A stretch of DNA of 64,000 nt from Corynebacterium sanguinis (GCF_007641235.1 NZ_CP038157.1:1426001-1490000), one strand, 5' to 3'; numbered from the stretch's first letter, positions 47,201 to 57,145 are shown. Notes: generated by a model from the sequence alone, not told the origin. Numbers and translations are program-made.

Positions 47201-47665
47201 ATCAGAAGCCGCCTTAGACTCTTTCCGTACCGGCTGTGCCACCGAGGTCGAGTGGGAGCGACGAATGCGAATGGCACTTTCCGCGGCAGCGAACGATACC
47301 AGCGGCAGCATCAGAAGTGTGAGAGGGAGCACAAGAAAGAAAATCCAGAGCCCAGCTCCGGCGGCTTCCGCGCCGCTTAGGCCCCGCGTCTGATCGTTCA
47401 GTGTGGGCAATAACGCAGCGTTCGCACCGAAAGTCACACTGGCCGCGATCGCACCCGCGAGAGACCAGCGGCGCCCACCGTCTGCGTACTTCCACCCGAG
47501 GACGCCGGCGATGACGCAGAGCCCGAGCATCCCGAGCCCCAGTACGGTGCTGCCCAATGGAGTAATGAGCCACTGAGCCTGACTGGAGGCGAGGCGAGAA
47601 AAGACACCTAAAGCTAAGCTGACCAAGATCCCCGCGCCCAGTGAAAGCCCCGACGGTACAAGCAA
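47138..47665 (-). CDS. Small membrane protein, paralogue 2
   Basis: About 175 residues from TTG at 47665 (start uncertain; AAGGAAG lies 13 bases upstream and no ATG/GTG fits). Four hydrophobic segments. GGRRWSLAGAIAASVTFGAN aligns with GRTWSLALAIAASTMLGSAL of the gene upstream, so the two are tandem paralogues. Its 3' end overlaps the hydrolase gene by 63 bases. Function unknown. Confidence 0.6.
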   Translation of the reverse strand: MLVPSGLSLGAGILVSLALGVFSRLASSQAQWLITPLGSTVLGLGMLGLCVIAGVLGWKYADGGRRWSLAGAIAASVTFGANAALLPTLNDQTRGLSGAEAAGAGLWIFFLVLPLTLLMLPLVSFAAAESAIRIRRSHSTSVAQPVRKESKAASDLAEQPVDEPDDGRTHGTGSV

Positions 47666-47692
47666 ACGTGAAATGGGAACTTCCTTGACGCT

Positions 47693-47764
47693 TAGCGCTC
47701 CATCGCCGCACCTAGGACGAAGATCAGCACCACGAGTGGGAACGTGAAAAATATACCCACCACT
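47693..47764 (-). CDS. Very small single-helix membrane ORF, 23 aa
   Basis: A GTG overlaps the stop of the upstream gene (TAGTG) and opens a frame of 23 codons made almost only of a hydrophobic helix (GIFFTFPLVVLIFVLGAAM), ending ERstop. The position between two paralogous membrane genes and the coupled start support translation; there is no other evidence. Confidence 0.35.
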
Positions 47765-48287
47765 AGACAGAACCCTCCGCAACCGCCGATTTTTCACGGG
47801 AATCCCGCCACAGAGCGGCGATCGCGGCCGCAAAGAAGGACGCAAGCGGAACCCAGAACACGATCGCGGGAATGACTACGAACCACACAGAGAGCTCCGG
47901 TCCTACGGTCTCCGGGGTCGGCGTACTCCCGTATGCCTGGCTTAGCTTCAAAGAAGCTCCAAGAGCCGAGCCCAGCATCGTTGACGCCGCGATCGCCAAC
48001 GCCAGGGACCAGGTCCTGCCCGCGCTAGTAAAGAACCAGCCGAGAATGGCCGATGCGCCAGCTCCGACGAGCGCGAACACGAAAAGCACTTCCGACGCGA
48101 ACATATCACTCACGGCGGCGAGGTAATACAGCACCGCCCCCGCGATCAACGCGGAAACCGCGATGGAGATCCCGAGGAGTTTGAGATCGCCGCCCATTTT
48201 GGAGTAGCGCAGGAACGCGAACACCAAGGCAATTCCCGCTAGCACCATCGGGACGAGGGTGAGAGCGACGTAGACCTCACTACTCAT
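47763..48287 (-). CDS. Small membrane protein, paralogue 1
   Basis: 174 residues, four hydrophobic segments (LTLVPMVLAGIALVFAFL, LGISIAVSALIAGAVLYYL, VLFVFALVGAGASAILGWFF, LSVWFVVIPAIVFWVPLASF). Unknown function. ATG at 48287 lies 6 bases after the aceE stop on the same strand, so it may be expressed with aceE. Confidence 0.7.
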   Translation of the reverse strand: MSSEVYVALTLVPMVLAGIALVFAFLRYSKMGGDLKLLGISIAVSALIAGAVLYYLAAVSDMFASEVLFVFALVGAGASAILGWFFTSAGRTWSLALAIAASTMLGSALGASLKLSQAYGSTPTPETVGPELSVWFVVIPAIVFWVPLASFFAAAIAALWRDSREKSAVAEGSV

Positions 48288-48293
48288 CCGTGA

Positions 48294-51083
48294 TTACTCA
48301 TCCGCGTCGCCGTTGGGGTTCGGTTCCGTGGGGTCACTGATGTGCAGGTCCTTGGCGGCCTGCGCGGCAACCGGCATCTCGATCTTGCCCTCGTTGGCCA
48401 GGCCCATCAGTGCAGCGACGACCATCGACTCGGCATCGATGTTGAAGTAGCGTCGCGCCGCCTCGCGGGTGTCGGAGAAACCGAAGCCGTCGGCACCGAG
48501 CACGATGTACTGGCCAGGGACGTACGGGCGGATCTGCTCCTGCAGCGCCGTGGCGAAGTCGGAGGTGGCGACGTAGGGCCCCTCGGTCTGCTTGAGCGCA
48601 GTGGTGGCGAAGGGCTCGCCGACGTCCTCGCCCGGGTGCAGCAACTGCTGCTTGGCAAGCGCCGCCCCGTCCCGGGCGAGCTCGACCCAGGAGGTGACGG
48701 AGTAGACGGCCGCGCCGACGTCGTAACGCTCCTGCAAAATTTCCTGCGCCCGCAGCGCCTGCTGCATTCCCACACCGGAGGCGAGCAGCGAGACACGGTT
48801 GGTCTTCTCCGCGCCGCGATCAAACAGGTAGATGCCCTTGTGCAGCCCGTCGACATCGAGGTCGTCCGGACGCGCGGGCTGGTGCGTCGGCTGGTTGTAC
48901 ACGGTGATGTAGTACATGACGTTCTCGCCGCCGTCGGGCCCGTACATGCGCTCGATGCCCTTGGTGATGAGGTAGGGCATCTCGTAGGCGAACGCCGGGT
49001 CGTAGCAGGCAACCGCGGGGTTGGTCGACGCGAGCACGTGCGAGTGGCCGTCCATGTGCTGCAGGCCCTCGCCAAACAGCGTGGTGCGACCAGCGGTGGC
49101 GCCGATGATGAAACCGCGCGCGTGCTGGTCGCCGGCGGCCCAGAAGTTATCGCCCGTGCGCTGGAAGCCGAACATGGAGTAGAAGATGTACATTGGGATC
49201 ATCGGCTCGCCGTGCGTCGCGTACGACGTGCCGGCCGCGATGAACGACGCCGAAGAGCCGTCCTCGTTGATGCCTTCGTGCAGGATCTGGCCGTCGGTGG
49301 CCTCGCGGTAGGACAGCTGCAGGTCGTGGTCGACCGGGGTGTAGTTCTGGCCCACCGGGTTGTAGATCTTCAGCGTCGGGAACCACGAGTCGAGGCCGAA
49401 GGTCCGGGCCTCGTCCGGGATGATCGGCACGAGGCGCTTGCCCAGCTCCCTATCGCGGGTCAGCGCCTTAAACGTGCGCACCAGCGCCATGGTCGAAGCA
49501 ACCTGCTGCTTGCCGGAATCCTTGAAGCTGGCCTTGAACGTCTTCTCGAAGTCGGGCAGCTCAAGCGGGGTGTACGTCGTGCGGCGCTGCGGCAGGAACC
49601 CGCCGAGCTCCTCGCGGCGCTTCTTCAGGTACTTGATCTCGTCCGCATCCTCACCCGGGTGGTAGTAAGGCGGCAGGTAGGGGTCGCGCTCAAGATCCTC
49701 ATCAGAAATCGGGATCTGCTGGGTGTCGCGGAAGAGCTTCAGGTCATCGAGCGTCAGGCTCTTCATCTGGTGGGTGGCGTTGCGGCCCTCGAAGCTGTGG
49801 CCGAGTCCGTAGCCCTTCACCGTGTGGGCCAGGATCACCGTCGGCTTGCCCTTGGTTTCCATCGCGCGCTTGTAGGCTGCGTAGACCTTGCGGTAGTCGT
49901 GGCCGCCGCGGCGCAGCGCCCAGATTTCGTCGTCCGTCATGTCCCCGACCAGCTTCGCGGTGCGCGGGTCGCGCCCGAAGAAGTGCTCGCGCACGTAGGC
50001 GCCGTCGTTGGCCTTGAACGTCTGGAAGTCGCCGTCGCGCGTGGAGTTCATGAGGTTGACCAGCGCGCCGTCCTCGTCCTTTTCAAACAGCGGGTCCCAC
50101 TCGCGGCCCCAGGCAATCTTGATTACGTTCCATCCGGCGCCGATAAAGAAGGCCTCGAGCTCCTGGATGATCTGCCCGTTACCGCGCACGGGGCCGTCGA
50201 GACGCTGCAGGTTGCAGTTGATTACGAACGTTAGGTTGTCCAGCCCGTACAGCGGCGCCATCTGGATCAGGCCGCGCGATTCCGGCTCGTCCATCTCGCC
50301 GTCGCCTAGAAACGCCCACACGTGCTGCTCGCTGGTGTCCTTGATCCCGCGATCCTGCAGATACTTGTTGAATCGCGCCTGGTAGATCGCGTTCATCGGG
50401 CCGAGGCCCATGGACACGGTCGGGAATTCCCAGAACTCCGGCATGCCGTGGGGGTGCGGGTAGGCGGGCAGGCCGCCCTGCGGGCGGGAGTGCTCCTGGC
50501 GGAACCCGTCGAGGTCGTCTTCGCTCAGGCGGCCTTCGAGGAACGCGCGGGCGTAGATGCCGGGGGAGGCGTGGCCCTGGATGAAGATCTGGTCACCGCC
50601 GCCGGGGGCGTCCTTGCCGCGGAAGAAGTGGTTGAAGCCGACCTCGTAGAGCGCGGCCGCGGAGGCGTAGGTGGAGATGTGGCCACCCACCTTGATGCCC
50701 GGGCGCTGCGCGCGGTGCACCATGATCGCGGCGTTCCAGCGCATCCAGCGGCGGTAGCGCTTTTCCACCTTCTCATCACCGGGGAACTCCGGCTCGAGCT
50801 CGGTCGGAATGGTGTTGACGAAGTCCGTCGACGACAGCGCGGGCAGCGGCACGCGCTTGGCGGACGCGCGCTCCAAAAGGCGCAGCATGAGGTAGCGCGC
50901 ACGTTCGGGGGAGGAGGACTCCAACAGCCCATCGAAGGAGTCCATCCACTCCTTCGTTTCCTCTGGGTCGTGATCGTGCAGGTACGAGGCGACTCCCTCG
51001 CGGATCAGTTCGATGTTCGAGTTGCTTGACTCGTCTGCGTACGGGTCACTTACGGGTTCCGTCCCGCGCGGGTTGTCGGCCAC
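48294..51083 (-). CDS. aceE: Pyruvate dehydrogenase E1 component (homodimeric)
   Basis: Thiamine-diphosphate enzyme that decarboxylates pyruvate and acetylates the lipoyl domain of E2, 929 residues. TPP motif in [16 protein letters not shown] followed by [20 protein letters not shown]-type [20 protein letters not shown]. Very close to C. glutamicum AceE, part of the mixed PDH/OGDH complex there. GTG at 51083 has AGGAGG at the right distance, whereas the frame is open to 51101. Confidence 0.97.
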   Translation of the reverse strand: MADNPRGTEPVSDPYADESSNSNIELIREGVASYLHDHDPEETKEWMDSFDGLLESSSPERARYLMLRLLERASAKRVPLPALSSTDFVNTIPTELEPEFPGDEKVEKRYRRWMRWNAAIMVHRAQRPGIKVGGHISTYASAAALYEVGFNHFFRGKDAPGGGDQIFIQGHASPGIYARAFLEGRLSEDDLDGFRQEHSRPQGGLPAYPHPHGMPEFWEFPTVSMGLGPMNAIYQARFNKYLQDRGIKDTSEQHVWAFLGDGEMDEPESRGLIQMAPLYGLDNLTFVINCNLQRLDGPVRGNGQIIQELEAFFIGAGWNVIKIAWGREWDPLFEKDEDGALVNLMNSTRDGDFQTFKANDGAYVREHFFGRDPRTAKLVGDMTDDEIWALRRGGHDYRKVYAAYKRAMETKGKPTVILAHTVKGYGLGHSFEGRNATHQMKSLTLDDLKLFRDTQQIPISDEDLERDPYLPPYYHPGEDADEIKYLKKRREELGGFLPQRRTTYTPLELPDFEKTFKASFKDSGKQQVASTMALVRTFKALTRDRELGKRLVPIIPDEARTFGLDSWFPTLKIYNPVGQNYTPVDHDLQLSYREATDGQILHEGINEDGSSASFIAAGTSYATHGEPMIPMYIFYSMFGFQRTGDNFWAAGDQHARGFIIGATAGRTTLFGEGLQHMDGHSHVLASTNPAVACYDPAFAYEMPYLITKGIERMYGPDGGENVMYYITVYNQPTHQPARPDDLDVDGLHKGIYLFDRGAEKTNRVSLLASGVGMQQALRAQEILQERYDVGAAVYSVTSWVELARDGAALAKQQLLHPGEDVGEPFATTALKQTEGPYVATSDFATALQEQIRPYVPGQYIVLGADGFGFSDTREAARRYFNIDAESMVVAALMGLANEGKIEMPVAAQAAKDLHISDPTEPNPNGDADE

Positions 51084-51219
51084 GTCAAACCTCCTGGTCA
51101 CTTTTTGTGATTACGCCCCTGATCCTACCCGCGAAATTCCCCCGAGCATGGCGCAAAAGCGAGCGCAAGCGGGTACTCTGCGTGTATCTGGAAAAGGAAC
51201 TAGAAGGAGGACTCGCAAG

Positions 51220-51630
51220 GTGGGCGCCCCTGGTGCTGTCAGTTACGCGGAACAGCTTGGAATTAGCGGCGATGTCATCGTCCAAGAAATCGGTTGGGAC
51301 GAGGACGCCGACACAACTATCTCCGAGGACATCGAAGACGCCATCGGGCAGCCGCTTCTCGACGAGGACACCGACGAGCTGTGCGATGTCGTGCTTCTCT
51401 GGTTCCGCGCCTCAGACGGCGACCTCGTCGACTCGCTTGTCGACGCCGCCCGCAACCTCACCACCGGCGGCAAGATCTGGCTGCTCACCCCGGCTCCCCG
51501 CACACCCGGCGGCGTGCAGCCCGGCGAGGTGTCCGAGTCCGCCCAGCTTGCGGGCCTGGTGCAGACCAAGTCCGACCGCTTCGGCGACTGGCAGGGCGCC
51601 TGCCTCACCGGCGCGAGCATCAAGAAGTAG
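51220..51630 (+). CDS. DUF3052 family protein
   Basis: 136 residues, soluble, unknown function; commonly next to aceE in actinobacteria. Typical stretches are AVSYAEQLGISGDVIVQEIG and WDEDADTTISEDIEDAIGQP. GTG at 51220 follows AAGGAGGACTCGCAAG. Divergent from aceE, with about 135 bases between. Confidence 0.88.
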   Translation: MGAPGAVSYAEQLGISGDVIVQEIGWDEDADTTISEDIEDAIGQPLLDEDTDELCDVVLLWFRASDGDLVDSLVDAARNLTTGGKIWLLTPAPRTPGGVQPGEVSESAQLAGLVQTKSDRFGDWQGACLTGASIKK

Positions 51631-51672
51631 CTTTTGGCCCCCAGTCGCACCCGTGCTAGAGTGCTGGGGCAC

Positions 51673-51745
51673 GCGCCGTTAGCTCAGCTGGAAGAGCAAC
51701 TGGTTTACACCCAGTAGGTCGGGGGTTCGAGCCCCTCATGGCGCA
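51673..51745 (+). tRNA. tRNA-Val (UAC)
   Basis: Cloverleaf with acceptor GCGCCGT/ATGGCGC, discriminator A, anticodon stem ACTGG/CCAGT with loop TTTACAC (UAC), and T-arm GGTTCGAG. No CCA is encoded. Confidence 0.95.
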
Positions 51746-52165
51746 CAAAATCTGCCAAGCTCAGTCATTCGCTGACCGACGCTTCGAGCAGTGACAGTGA
51801 TCTCGGCCTGGGGACCGGAGCGCAGGTTCAGATTGAGCCAGTTGTAGTTGTCGCGGGTTATTCCGCGATGAGCGCGGACCGTTGAGTCGCAGGTAGCTTC
51901 CGTGTTAGACATGGTGTCTGTGAGAGGACAGTGGTAAGCAGTGGCTCGCTGGCATCCCCTATGTGAGCCGCTACAGATTAAGCGAGCCCCTGGGGCCTTT
52001 GGAAACGAGTTTGATTCAGTGCAGCCAGCCACAACCAGTAAACGATGCCAAGTTTCGCGTTGTTGCCGACTCTAGGGTTTTCTGCTCCCGGAAATTGTGT
52101 TCCAGTGTGAGACAGCTCCGCTGTGCCTTCCTTCCCAAACGGAATCGAGTGTGAAAAGAGGCCCG
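51746..52165. other. Gene-poor stretch after tRNA-Val
   Basis: 420 bases with no gene I can support. A minus-strand frame of up to 98 codons (51736-52032) runs into the tRNA 3' end and has no ribosome site. No integrase, no copy of the tRNA 3' end and no strong hairpin were found. Composition is less GC-rich than the flanks. Confidence 0.5.
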
Positions 52166-52645
52166 ATGTTCAAAATGCACAATTGTACGATTCCGCTGGC
52201 GGCGGCTTCAGCAATGGTTCTATCCGGATGCTCGAACGACATGGGACCAATGCAAGCTGATTCCGATCAGGTCACTGCCTCAGGAGGCAGTCCGGCACCT
52301 GAGGTTGCAGGTCGGGGTCCAGAAGATCCGATCCTTGGGACCGGTTCTGCAGACGGGCTCTGCGACGAATCGGTTGTGAAAATCGATCGCGGAAGGCCTA
52401 CTGCAGACATTACGTACGTGGGGCAACCGGGAGATCGGGTGGAAATCACGTTAAAGAGAACCGCTGAATCGGAACCTCCTGTTGTTCAAAGTTTTGAAAT
52501 GTCGCGCATGCAAACCGAGATGCAGCTGCCTACGGGTGTTCCCAACGAGACCATATCCGAATTACCGTCAAGGCTGATGGTCGAGTCGGTCAATCAAGAG
52601 AGTGCAGAATCGACGTTAGTTAGAGACAGGATGGATCGTCGGTGA
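52166..52645 (+). CDS. Putative lipoprotein, 159 aa
   Basis: Lipobox MVLSGC after a signal sequence (NCTIPLAAASAMVLSGC). The mature part has a Gly/Pro-rich start and a short beta-rich region (ADITYVGQPGDRVEITLKRT). No family recognised. ATG at 52166 follows AAAAGAGG. Lower GC and different codon use from neighbours suggest acquisition near the tRNA. Confidence 0.6.
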   Translation: MFKMHNCTIPLAAASAMVLSGCSNDMGPMQADSDQVTASGGSPAPEVAGRGPEDPILGTGSADGLCDESVVKIDRGRPTADITYVGQPGDRVEITLKRTAESEPPVVQSFEMSRMQTEMQLPTGVPNETISELPSRLMVESVNQESAESTLVRDRMDRR

Positions 52646-52691
52646 TCCCGGACACGGAGATGTCATCTGGGGGTCTCCTTCAACGGCTGTC

Positions 52692-53285
52692 TTACTGTCC
52701 CTGGGATGACGCACCGACTCCACTGAGCTCCCCTTCGAGGGAGTTCGTTACGTTGGCAGCTTCCTCCCCGGACCGCAGAAACACCGTCACCGAGTGCGCG
52801 TCGAGGTCGTCGTGGTCAAACGTCACGGCGGTCACGCCCGAGGGCACGATCGCGGCGATGAGGTCGAGCTCGGGACTTTCGTTAGTCAGGTCGTAGTCCA
52901 TGTCGACAACGTCCCACTGCCCGACGCGCAGCCGTACGGATCCGGAGGTGTCGGAGCCAGGGTCTGCAAAGGCGACGCATTCCACAAGCTGCGTCCCGGT
53001 GGCGCTGCACAATTGCTCTGCGCACGTCTCAAGCTGGGCAAGTGTGGTGCGCGGCTCAGCGCAGGTATCGCACCAGACGTTGTCGAACAGCGGGGTGTCC
53101 TCCGGATCGCGGAGCCCGATGAGGGTGGCCAGGGGGCGGATGCGGAACGACCCCAGCTCGTCTAAGACCGCGTCCTCAATGTCGTCGGCCTCCACCTCGC
53201 TGGCGGGGCGCACGCCGACGCCGTTCAGTTGGAGCAGGGTTAATTCAACGAGCAGCTCATCGGATTCGGTCAAAGCGGTGTTCAC
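52692..53285 (-). CDS. Conserved hypothetical protein, 197 aa
   Basis: Acidic soluble protein with a CXXC pair (WCDTCAEP) plus further cysteines (ETCAEQLC), perhaps metal-binding. Not recognised. GTG at 53285 has AAGGGGA upstream. It is 15 bases before the SURF1 gene in the direction of the minus strand (SURF1 end 53301), so it probably belongs to the ptpA-surF1 transcript. Confidence 0.65.
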   Translation of the reverse strand: MNTALTESDELLVELTLLQLNGVGVRPASEVEADDIEDAVLDELGSFRIRPLATLIGLRDPEDTPLFDNVWCDTCAEPRTTLAQLETCAEQLCSATGTQLVECVAFADPGSDTSGSVRLRVGQWDVVDMDYDLTNESPELDLIAAIVPSGVTAVTFDHDDLDAHSVTVFLRSGEEAANVTNSLEGELSGVGASSQGQ

Positions 53286-53300
53286 AGCGGTCCCCTTACG

Positions 53301-54158
53301 CTAGCGTTCTTGCTCCCTATCGTAAGCCGAGGCCCAGGGGTTGCGCTTGGTGTGGCCGTAGCGCCCGCGCGGGGCGGGGGTGGACGCGGTGGTGGGGGCG
53401 TCGACAAGCAGCTCTTCTTGCTCCTGCTTGAAGCGCCGCCGCTCGCGCACCTCGGCCCACAGAAAGTAAATCAGGCCCGCCGGGGCCATGATGCCGAAGG
53501 CGATCCACTGCAGGCCGTAGGAGAGGTGGTTGCCGGTTTCCAGCATCGGCAGCGGGATGGGTTCAAGCACGCCGGACTCACCGGGGGAGAGCTGCAGGTA
53601 CGACGGCGCGAGGTCGGCACCCGTGATCTCGGAGGCCTGCGCGGAGCTGATGGAGTACACCATCGCGTGGCCCTGGTCGAGTACGGGCGCTGAGGGGTGC
53701 GGGCCTTCGTCGAGACGCAAAAGCCCCGTGATGGTGACCTGGCTGGTGGGGGCGGGGTCGATGGGAGGCACGGTGGTGCCGCCGTCGGTGGCGGGGACCC
53801 AGCCGCGGTTGACCAGCATGGTTGGGCCGTTATCGATGCGAAACGGGGTGAGCACCTGGAAGGCGGGGGTTTTATCCACCGGACGCAGGCGCAGCAGAAC
53901 CTCGTCCTCGGGTACGTAGCGGCCGGTCATGGTCACGCGCGACCACTCGTCTGCGGGCGCGACCTCGCCATCGGGGGCGACAGCCGAGTACGGGACCGGA
54001 TCGTTGTCGAAGGCCTCGACGATGTGCTCGTTGCGCTCGACGAGGCGCTCGTTTTTGCCGAGCTGCCAGGGCGCGAGGAAGGTAAACGCGAAGTAGGAGA
54101 ACAGCGCGATCAAAATAGCCGCGATCGCCCAACCGGGGGTGAGAAAAGTCTTCCTCAT
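53301..54158 (-). CDS. SURF1-family cytochrome oxidase assembly protein
   Basis: 285 residues. Two transmembrane helices, near the N-terminus (WAIAAILIALFSYFAFTFLA) and near residue 225 (WIAFGIMAPAGLIYFLWAE), enclose the SURF1 domain with LVNRGWVPA and the N-terminal WQLGKNERLVERNE. SURF1 helps insert haem into cytochrome oxidase. TAGACT (54172-54167) lies 8 bases before the ATG at 54158, overlapping the end of the phosphatase gene. Confidence 0.9.
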   Translation of the reverse strand: MRKTFLTPGWAIAAILIALFSYFAFTFLAPWQLGKNERLVERNEHIVEAFDNDPVPYSAVAPDGEVAPADEWSRVTMTGRYVPEDEVLLRLRPVDKTPAFQVLTPFRIDNGPTMLVNRGWVPATDGGTTVPPIDPAPTSQVTITGLLRLDEGPHPSAPVLDQGHAMVYSISSAQASEITGADLAPSYLQLSPGESGVLEPIPLPMLETGNHLSYGLQWIAFGIMAPAGLIYFLWAEVRERRRFKQEQEELLVDAPTTASTPAPRGRYGHTKRNPWASAYDREQER

Positions 54159-54164
54159 AGGCAC

Positions 54165-54644
54165 CTAGTCTAGCTGGTCGCGCACCCATTCGATAATGCC
54201 GTCGGCGCTGGCCTCGATCTGCTCGCGCGTGGTGGTGAAGCCCTCCATGCCGCCGTAGTACGGGTCCTCGACGCCGGCGCCTTCGGGCGAGGCGGGGTCG
54301 AAGGAGCGGATCAGGCGGATTTTGTCCTCGTCCACTCCGCTGGCGACCAGTTCAGAGACGTGGCGCGGGTCGAGCGCGATAAACAGGTCCGCCCCCTGCT
54401 GCGCGGCGCCGAACTGCTGGGCGCGGTGGCGGGAGCCGTCGTAGCCGTTGGCCTCGAGTTCCTGCAGCGCGCGCTCGTCCGCGGGGTTGCCCACGTGCCA
54501 TCCGCCGATGCCCGAGGAGCTGACGCGGACCCGGTCGCCGAGCCCGGTCCGTTCAAGCTTGTCGCGCACGATCACCTCCGCCATTGGGGAGCGGCAGATG
54601 TTGCCGGTGCAGACGAAGTCGATGTGGAGTGGGTCAGAAGCCAT
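54165..54644 (-). CDS. ptpA: Low-molecular-weight protein tyrosine phosphatase
   Basis: 159 residues. P-loop C(X)5R as VCTGNICRSPMAE and the general-acid loop EDPYYGG. Mycobacterial PtpA is the named homologue and lies in the same neighbourhood (ptpA, SURF1). Start overlaps the HAD gene end by 11 bases. Confidence 0.92.
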   Translation of the reverse strand: MASDPLHIDFVCTGNICRSPMAEVIVRDKLERTGLGDRVRVSSSGIGGWHVGNPADERALQELEANGYDGSRHRAQQFGAAQQGADLFIALDPRHVSELVASGVDEDKIRLIRSFDPASPEGAGVEDPYYGGMEGFTTTREQIEASADGIIEWVRDQLD

Positions 54645-55266
54645 TGATAATGTCCTTTAACTCTTCCGCGGTGTGGGCGATGTAGGTGGCAAGGTCGTAC
54701 TCTCGGGCATCAGCGTAGCCCCAAGTGACGGCCACGGAGGCAATATCGAAGTGCGCTGCCCCCTCGAAGTCGTGGTGGCGGTCCCCGATCATCAGCGGTT
54801 TTTCGGGTGAGACGTGATCCAGCACGTATTCGATCACATCGACTTTGCGCTTGCGTGGGCCGTGCTCCTGCGCGGCTCCGAGGAAGTCGATGTGTTGGTA
54901 GATTCCGGCGCGCTTAAGCGCCTTGCGCGCGAAGCCTTCGCCTTTCGACGTCGCCGTGACCACCTCGTAACCCTCGGCCTTCCACTCGGCAACGAGCTCA
55001 GCCATGCCATCGAACACAGTGAAGTTGCTCCACCCGTCGCCCGCCATGTAGTCGGAGTACGCCGCCATGGCGCGCGTGTTCTGCTCCGGGGTCATCCCGA
55101 GACTGGCGTACGTCTCCGTCATCGGCGGGCCGGGGATGCGCCGGATGAACTCCTCGCCGGGGTGCTCGAAGCCAACCGCGTCGAGGCCGATGAGGAAGCC
55201 CGTGCGGATGCCGGGGTAGGAGTCGATGAGGGTGCCGTCGACGTCGAGAAGCAAAGTGGTGCGCAT
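54634..55266 (-). CDS. HAD-family phosphatase (Gph-like)
   Basis: 210 residues. HAD motif I LLLDVDGTLIDS, motif II TATSK, motif III/IV KPLMIGDRHHDFEGA. The length and helical cap fit phosphoglycolate-phosphatase-like enzymes; the substrate is uncertain. Confidence 0.88.
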   Translation of the reverse strand: MRTTLLLDVDGTLIDSYPGIRTGFLIGLDAVGFEHPGEEFIRRIPGPPMTETYASLGMTPEQNTRAMAAYSDYMAGDGWSNFTVFDGMAELVAEWKAEGYEVVTATSKGEGFARKALKRAGIYQHIDFLGAAQEHGPRKRKVDVIEYVLDHVSPEKPLMIGDRHHDFEGAAHFDIASVAVTWGYADAREYDLATYIAHTAEELKDIINGF

Positions 55267-55300
55267 GCCTTAAAGCATGGCAGCTTTGTAGGCTGGACGC

Positions 55301-56437
55301 ATGAGCAAAACGACGGTGGCCGATGTTGTAGCAGCGCTGGAGGCGGCGTACCCGCCGGCGCTGGCCGAGGACTGGGACAAGGTGGGGCTGATCTGCGGCG
55401 ACCCTGACGACGAGGTGTCCAATGTCGCCTTCGCCCTCGACTGCACCCTCGAGGTGGCGCAGCGCGCGGTGGAGATCGGCGCGCAGATGCTCGTCGTGCA
55501 CCACCCCCTGTTGCTGCGCGGGGTGTCCTCGGTGGCCGCGAACACCCCGAAGGGCAAGGTCATCCACACGCTGCTGCGCGGCGGGGTCGCGCTCTTCGCG
55601 GCGCACACCAACGCGGATTCGGCGCGCCCGGGCGTGTCCGACCTGCTCGCCGAGCTCGTCGGCATCACCCCGGGCCGCCCGATCAAGCCGATTCGGCGCG
55701 GCAGAGTGGACAAGTGGGGCGTCAACGTGCCACCGGAGCACGCGGACAGTGTCATGGACGCGATGTTCGCAGCCGGCGCCGGGGCGATCGGCGACTACGA
55801 GCGCTGCTCCTTCCGTATCGACGGCACCGGCGGGTTCATCCCCCGCGCCGGCGCCAACCCGACCGAAGGCACGGTCGGTCAGCACTACTCGGCCCCCGAG
55901 GTCAAAGTCGAGTTCGTCGCGCCCTCGCGCTTGCGCACCTCGCTTATCGACGCCCTGCGCAACGCCCACCCCTACGAAGAACCCGCCTTCGACATCGTGG
56001 CAATCGCCGACGACACCCCGCTGGACCGCGCCCCCGGCCTGGGCCGGGTGGGCACCCTGCCCGAGCCGATTACGCTTCGTGAGTTCACACAGCAGGTCGC
56101 CGACGCGCTTCCGGAAACCGCCTGGGGCGTGCGCGCCGCGGGCGACCCGGAGCAGATGATGCGCACGGTGGCGGTGTCCTCCGGCTCCGGCGACGGCTTC
56201 CTTTCTGATGTCGCAGCGCTCGGCGTCGACGTCTACGTCACCTCGGACCTGCGCCACCACCCGGTGGACGAGCACCTGCGCGCCGGCGGGCCAGCGGTGA
56301 TCGATACAGCGCACTGGGCCTCGGAGTTTCCGTGGACGACCCAGGCGAAAGGTATCGTTGACACTTTGGACGTTAACACCGAGATCATCCCCATCCGCAC
56401 GGACCCGTGGACCGTCTCCGCCCACCCGCGAACTTAA
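55301..56437 (+). CDS. Nif3-like dinuclear metal centre protein
   Basis: 378 residues, NIF3/DUF34 family, forming hexameric toroids with a two-metal site: HHPLLLRG and the late HW segment (VIDTAHWASEFPWT) supply ligands. The middle holds the inserted domain found in gram-positive members. Proposed roles include GTP cyclohydrolase-like activity, not proven. TAGGCT (55289-55294) is 6 bases before the ATG. Confidence 0.9.
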   Translation: MSKTTVADVVAALEAAYPPALAEDWDKVGLICGDPDDEVSNVAFALDCTLEVAQRAVEIGAQMLVVHHPLLLRGVSSVAANTPKGKVIHTLLRGGVALFAAHTNADSARPGVSDLLAELVGITPGRPIKPIRRGRVDKWGVNVPPEHADSVMDAMFAAGAGAIGDYERCSFRIDGTGGFIPRAGANPTEGTVGQHYSAPEVKVEFVAPSRLRTSLIDALRNAHPYEEPAFDIVAIADDTPLDRAPGLGRVGTLPEPITLREFTQQVADALPETAWGVRAAGDPEQMMRTVAVSSGSGDGFLSDVAALGVDVYVTSDLRHHPVDEHLRAGGPAVIDTAHWASEFPWTTQAKGIVDTLDVNTEIIPIRTDPWTVSAHPRT

Positions 56438-56455
56438 GAAAGAAGGGCTACATTC

Positions 56456-57142
56456 GTGAACCTCTCTCCCGACAAGCAGATGGTGCTGCTCGAGCTTGCC
56501 GACGCCGACCGCGCCCAGCGCCACCCCACGCGCCTGAGTGCGGAGGAGAAGGAGCTCGCCGACCTCACCACGCAACGTGAGCGCCTCGCCTCCGCCGCGG
56601 CCGCGGCGCAGATGGCGGTGGACGACCTTGAGCTGGACATCCTGCGCATCCAGGAGGACGAGCGCAAGCTGAAGAAGCGCGACCTGGACAACAAGCGCCA
56701 GCTCACCGCAGAGACCGACCCGGAGCGCCGCAAGGACCTCGAGCACGACCGCTACGCGGCGAAATCCCGCCTGGCCGATCTGTACTACGAGCTCAAGGAG
56801 GCCCACGGTGAGGTCAAGGCGCTGCGCAACAACCGCGACATCCACGGCGCTCGCCTCGACGAGATGGACCGCAAGGTCGAGGCCGCCCGCCGTGCCGTCG
56901 ACGCGCTTCCCCCGCGCGAGGTTGTCGATACCGACGCGCTGCGCGGCCAGCTCCCCGCCGAGCTGCTCTCGCTTTACGACGACGTCGGGGCGGCCGCCTT
57001 CAACGGCCGCACCTGCAACTCCTGCTTCATCACACTGCCGCAAGCAGAGCGCACCGAAGTCTTAAGCGCTGACGCCGACGAGGTGCCGCTGTGCCCCAAC
57101 TGCGGCACGCTGCTCGTGCGCGTCTCGCCGGCGGGGGAGTAA
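56456..57142 (+). CDS. Coiled-coil zinc-ribbon protein (DUF164/CT398 type)
   Basis: 228 residues: an N-terminal helical hairpin of long coiled coils (residues 1-165) and a C-terminal zinc ribbon with CNSC and CPNC. It is always next to nif3 and the RNase H gene in actinobacteria. Function unknown, possibly a nucleic-acid or complex adaptor. GTG at 56456, after AGAAAGAAGGG. Confidence 0.88.
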   Translation: MNLSPDKQMVLLELADADRAQRHPTRLSAEEKELADLTTQRERLASAAAAAQMAVDDLELDILRIQEDERKLKKRDLDNKRQLTAETDPERRKDLEHDRYAAKSRLADLYYELKEAHGEVKALRNNRDIHGARLDEMDRKVEAARRAVDALPPREVVDTDALRGQLPAELLSLYDDVGAAAFNGRTCNSCFITLPQAERTEVLSADADEVPLCPNCGTLLVRVSPAGE

Positions 57143-57145
57143 GCG

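Noticed and set aside
48342..50234. A 630-codon open frame opposite aceE
   Set aside because: It is an antisense shadow of a GC-rich conserved gene; no ribosome site and no recognisable domain.
51736..52032. A 98-codon minus-strand frame ending in tRNA-Val
   Set aside because: No ribosome site, overlaps the tRNA 3' end and has no recognisable domain.
54998..57043. A 681-codon minus-strand frame
   Set aside because: It lies opposite nif3 and the zinc-ribbon gene, which have clear motifs; its sequence is Arg/His/Gly-rich noise.
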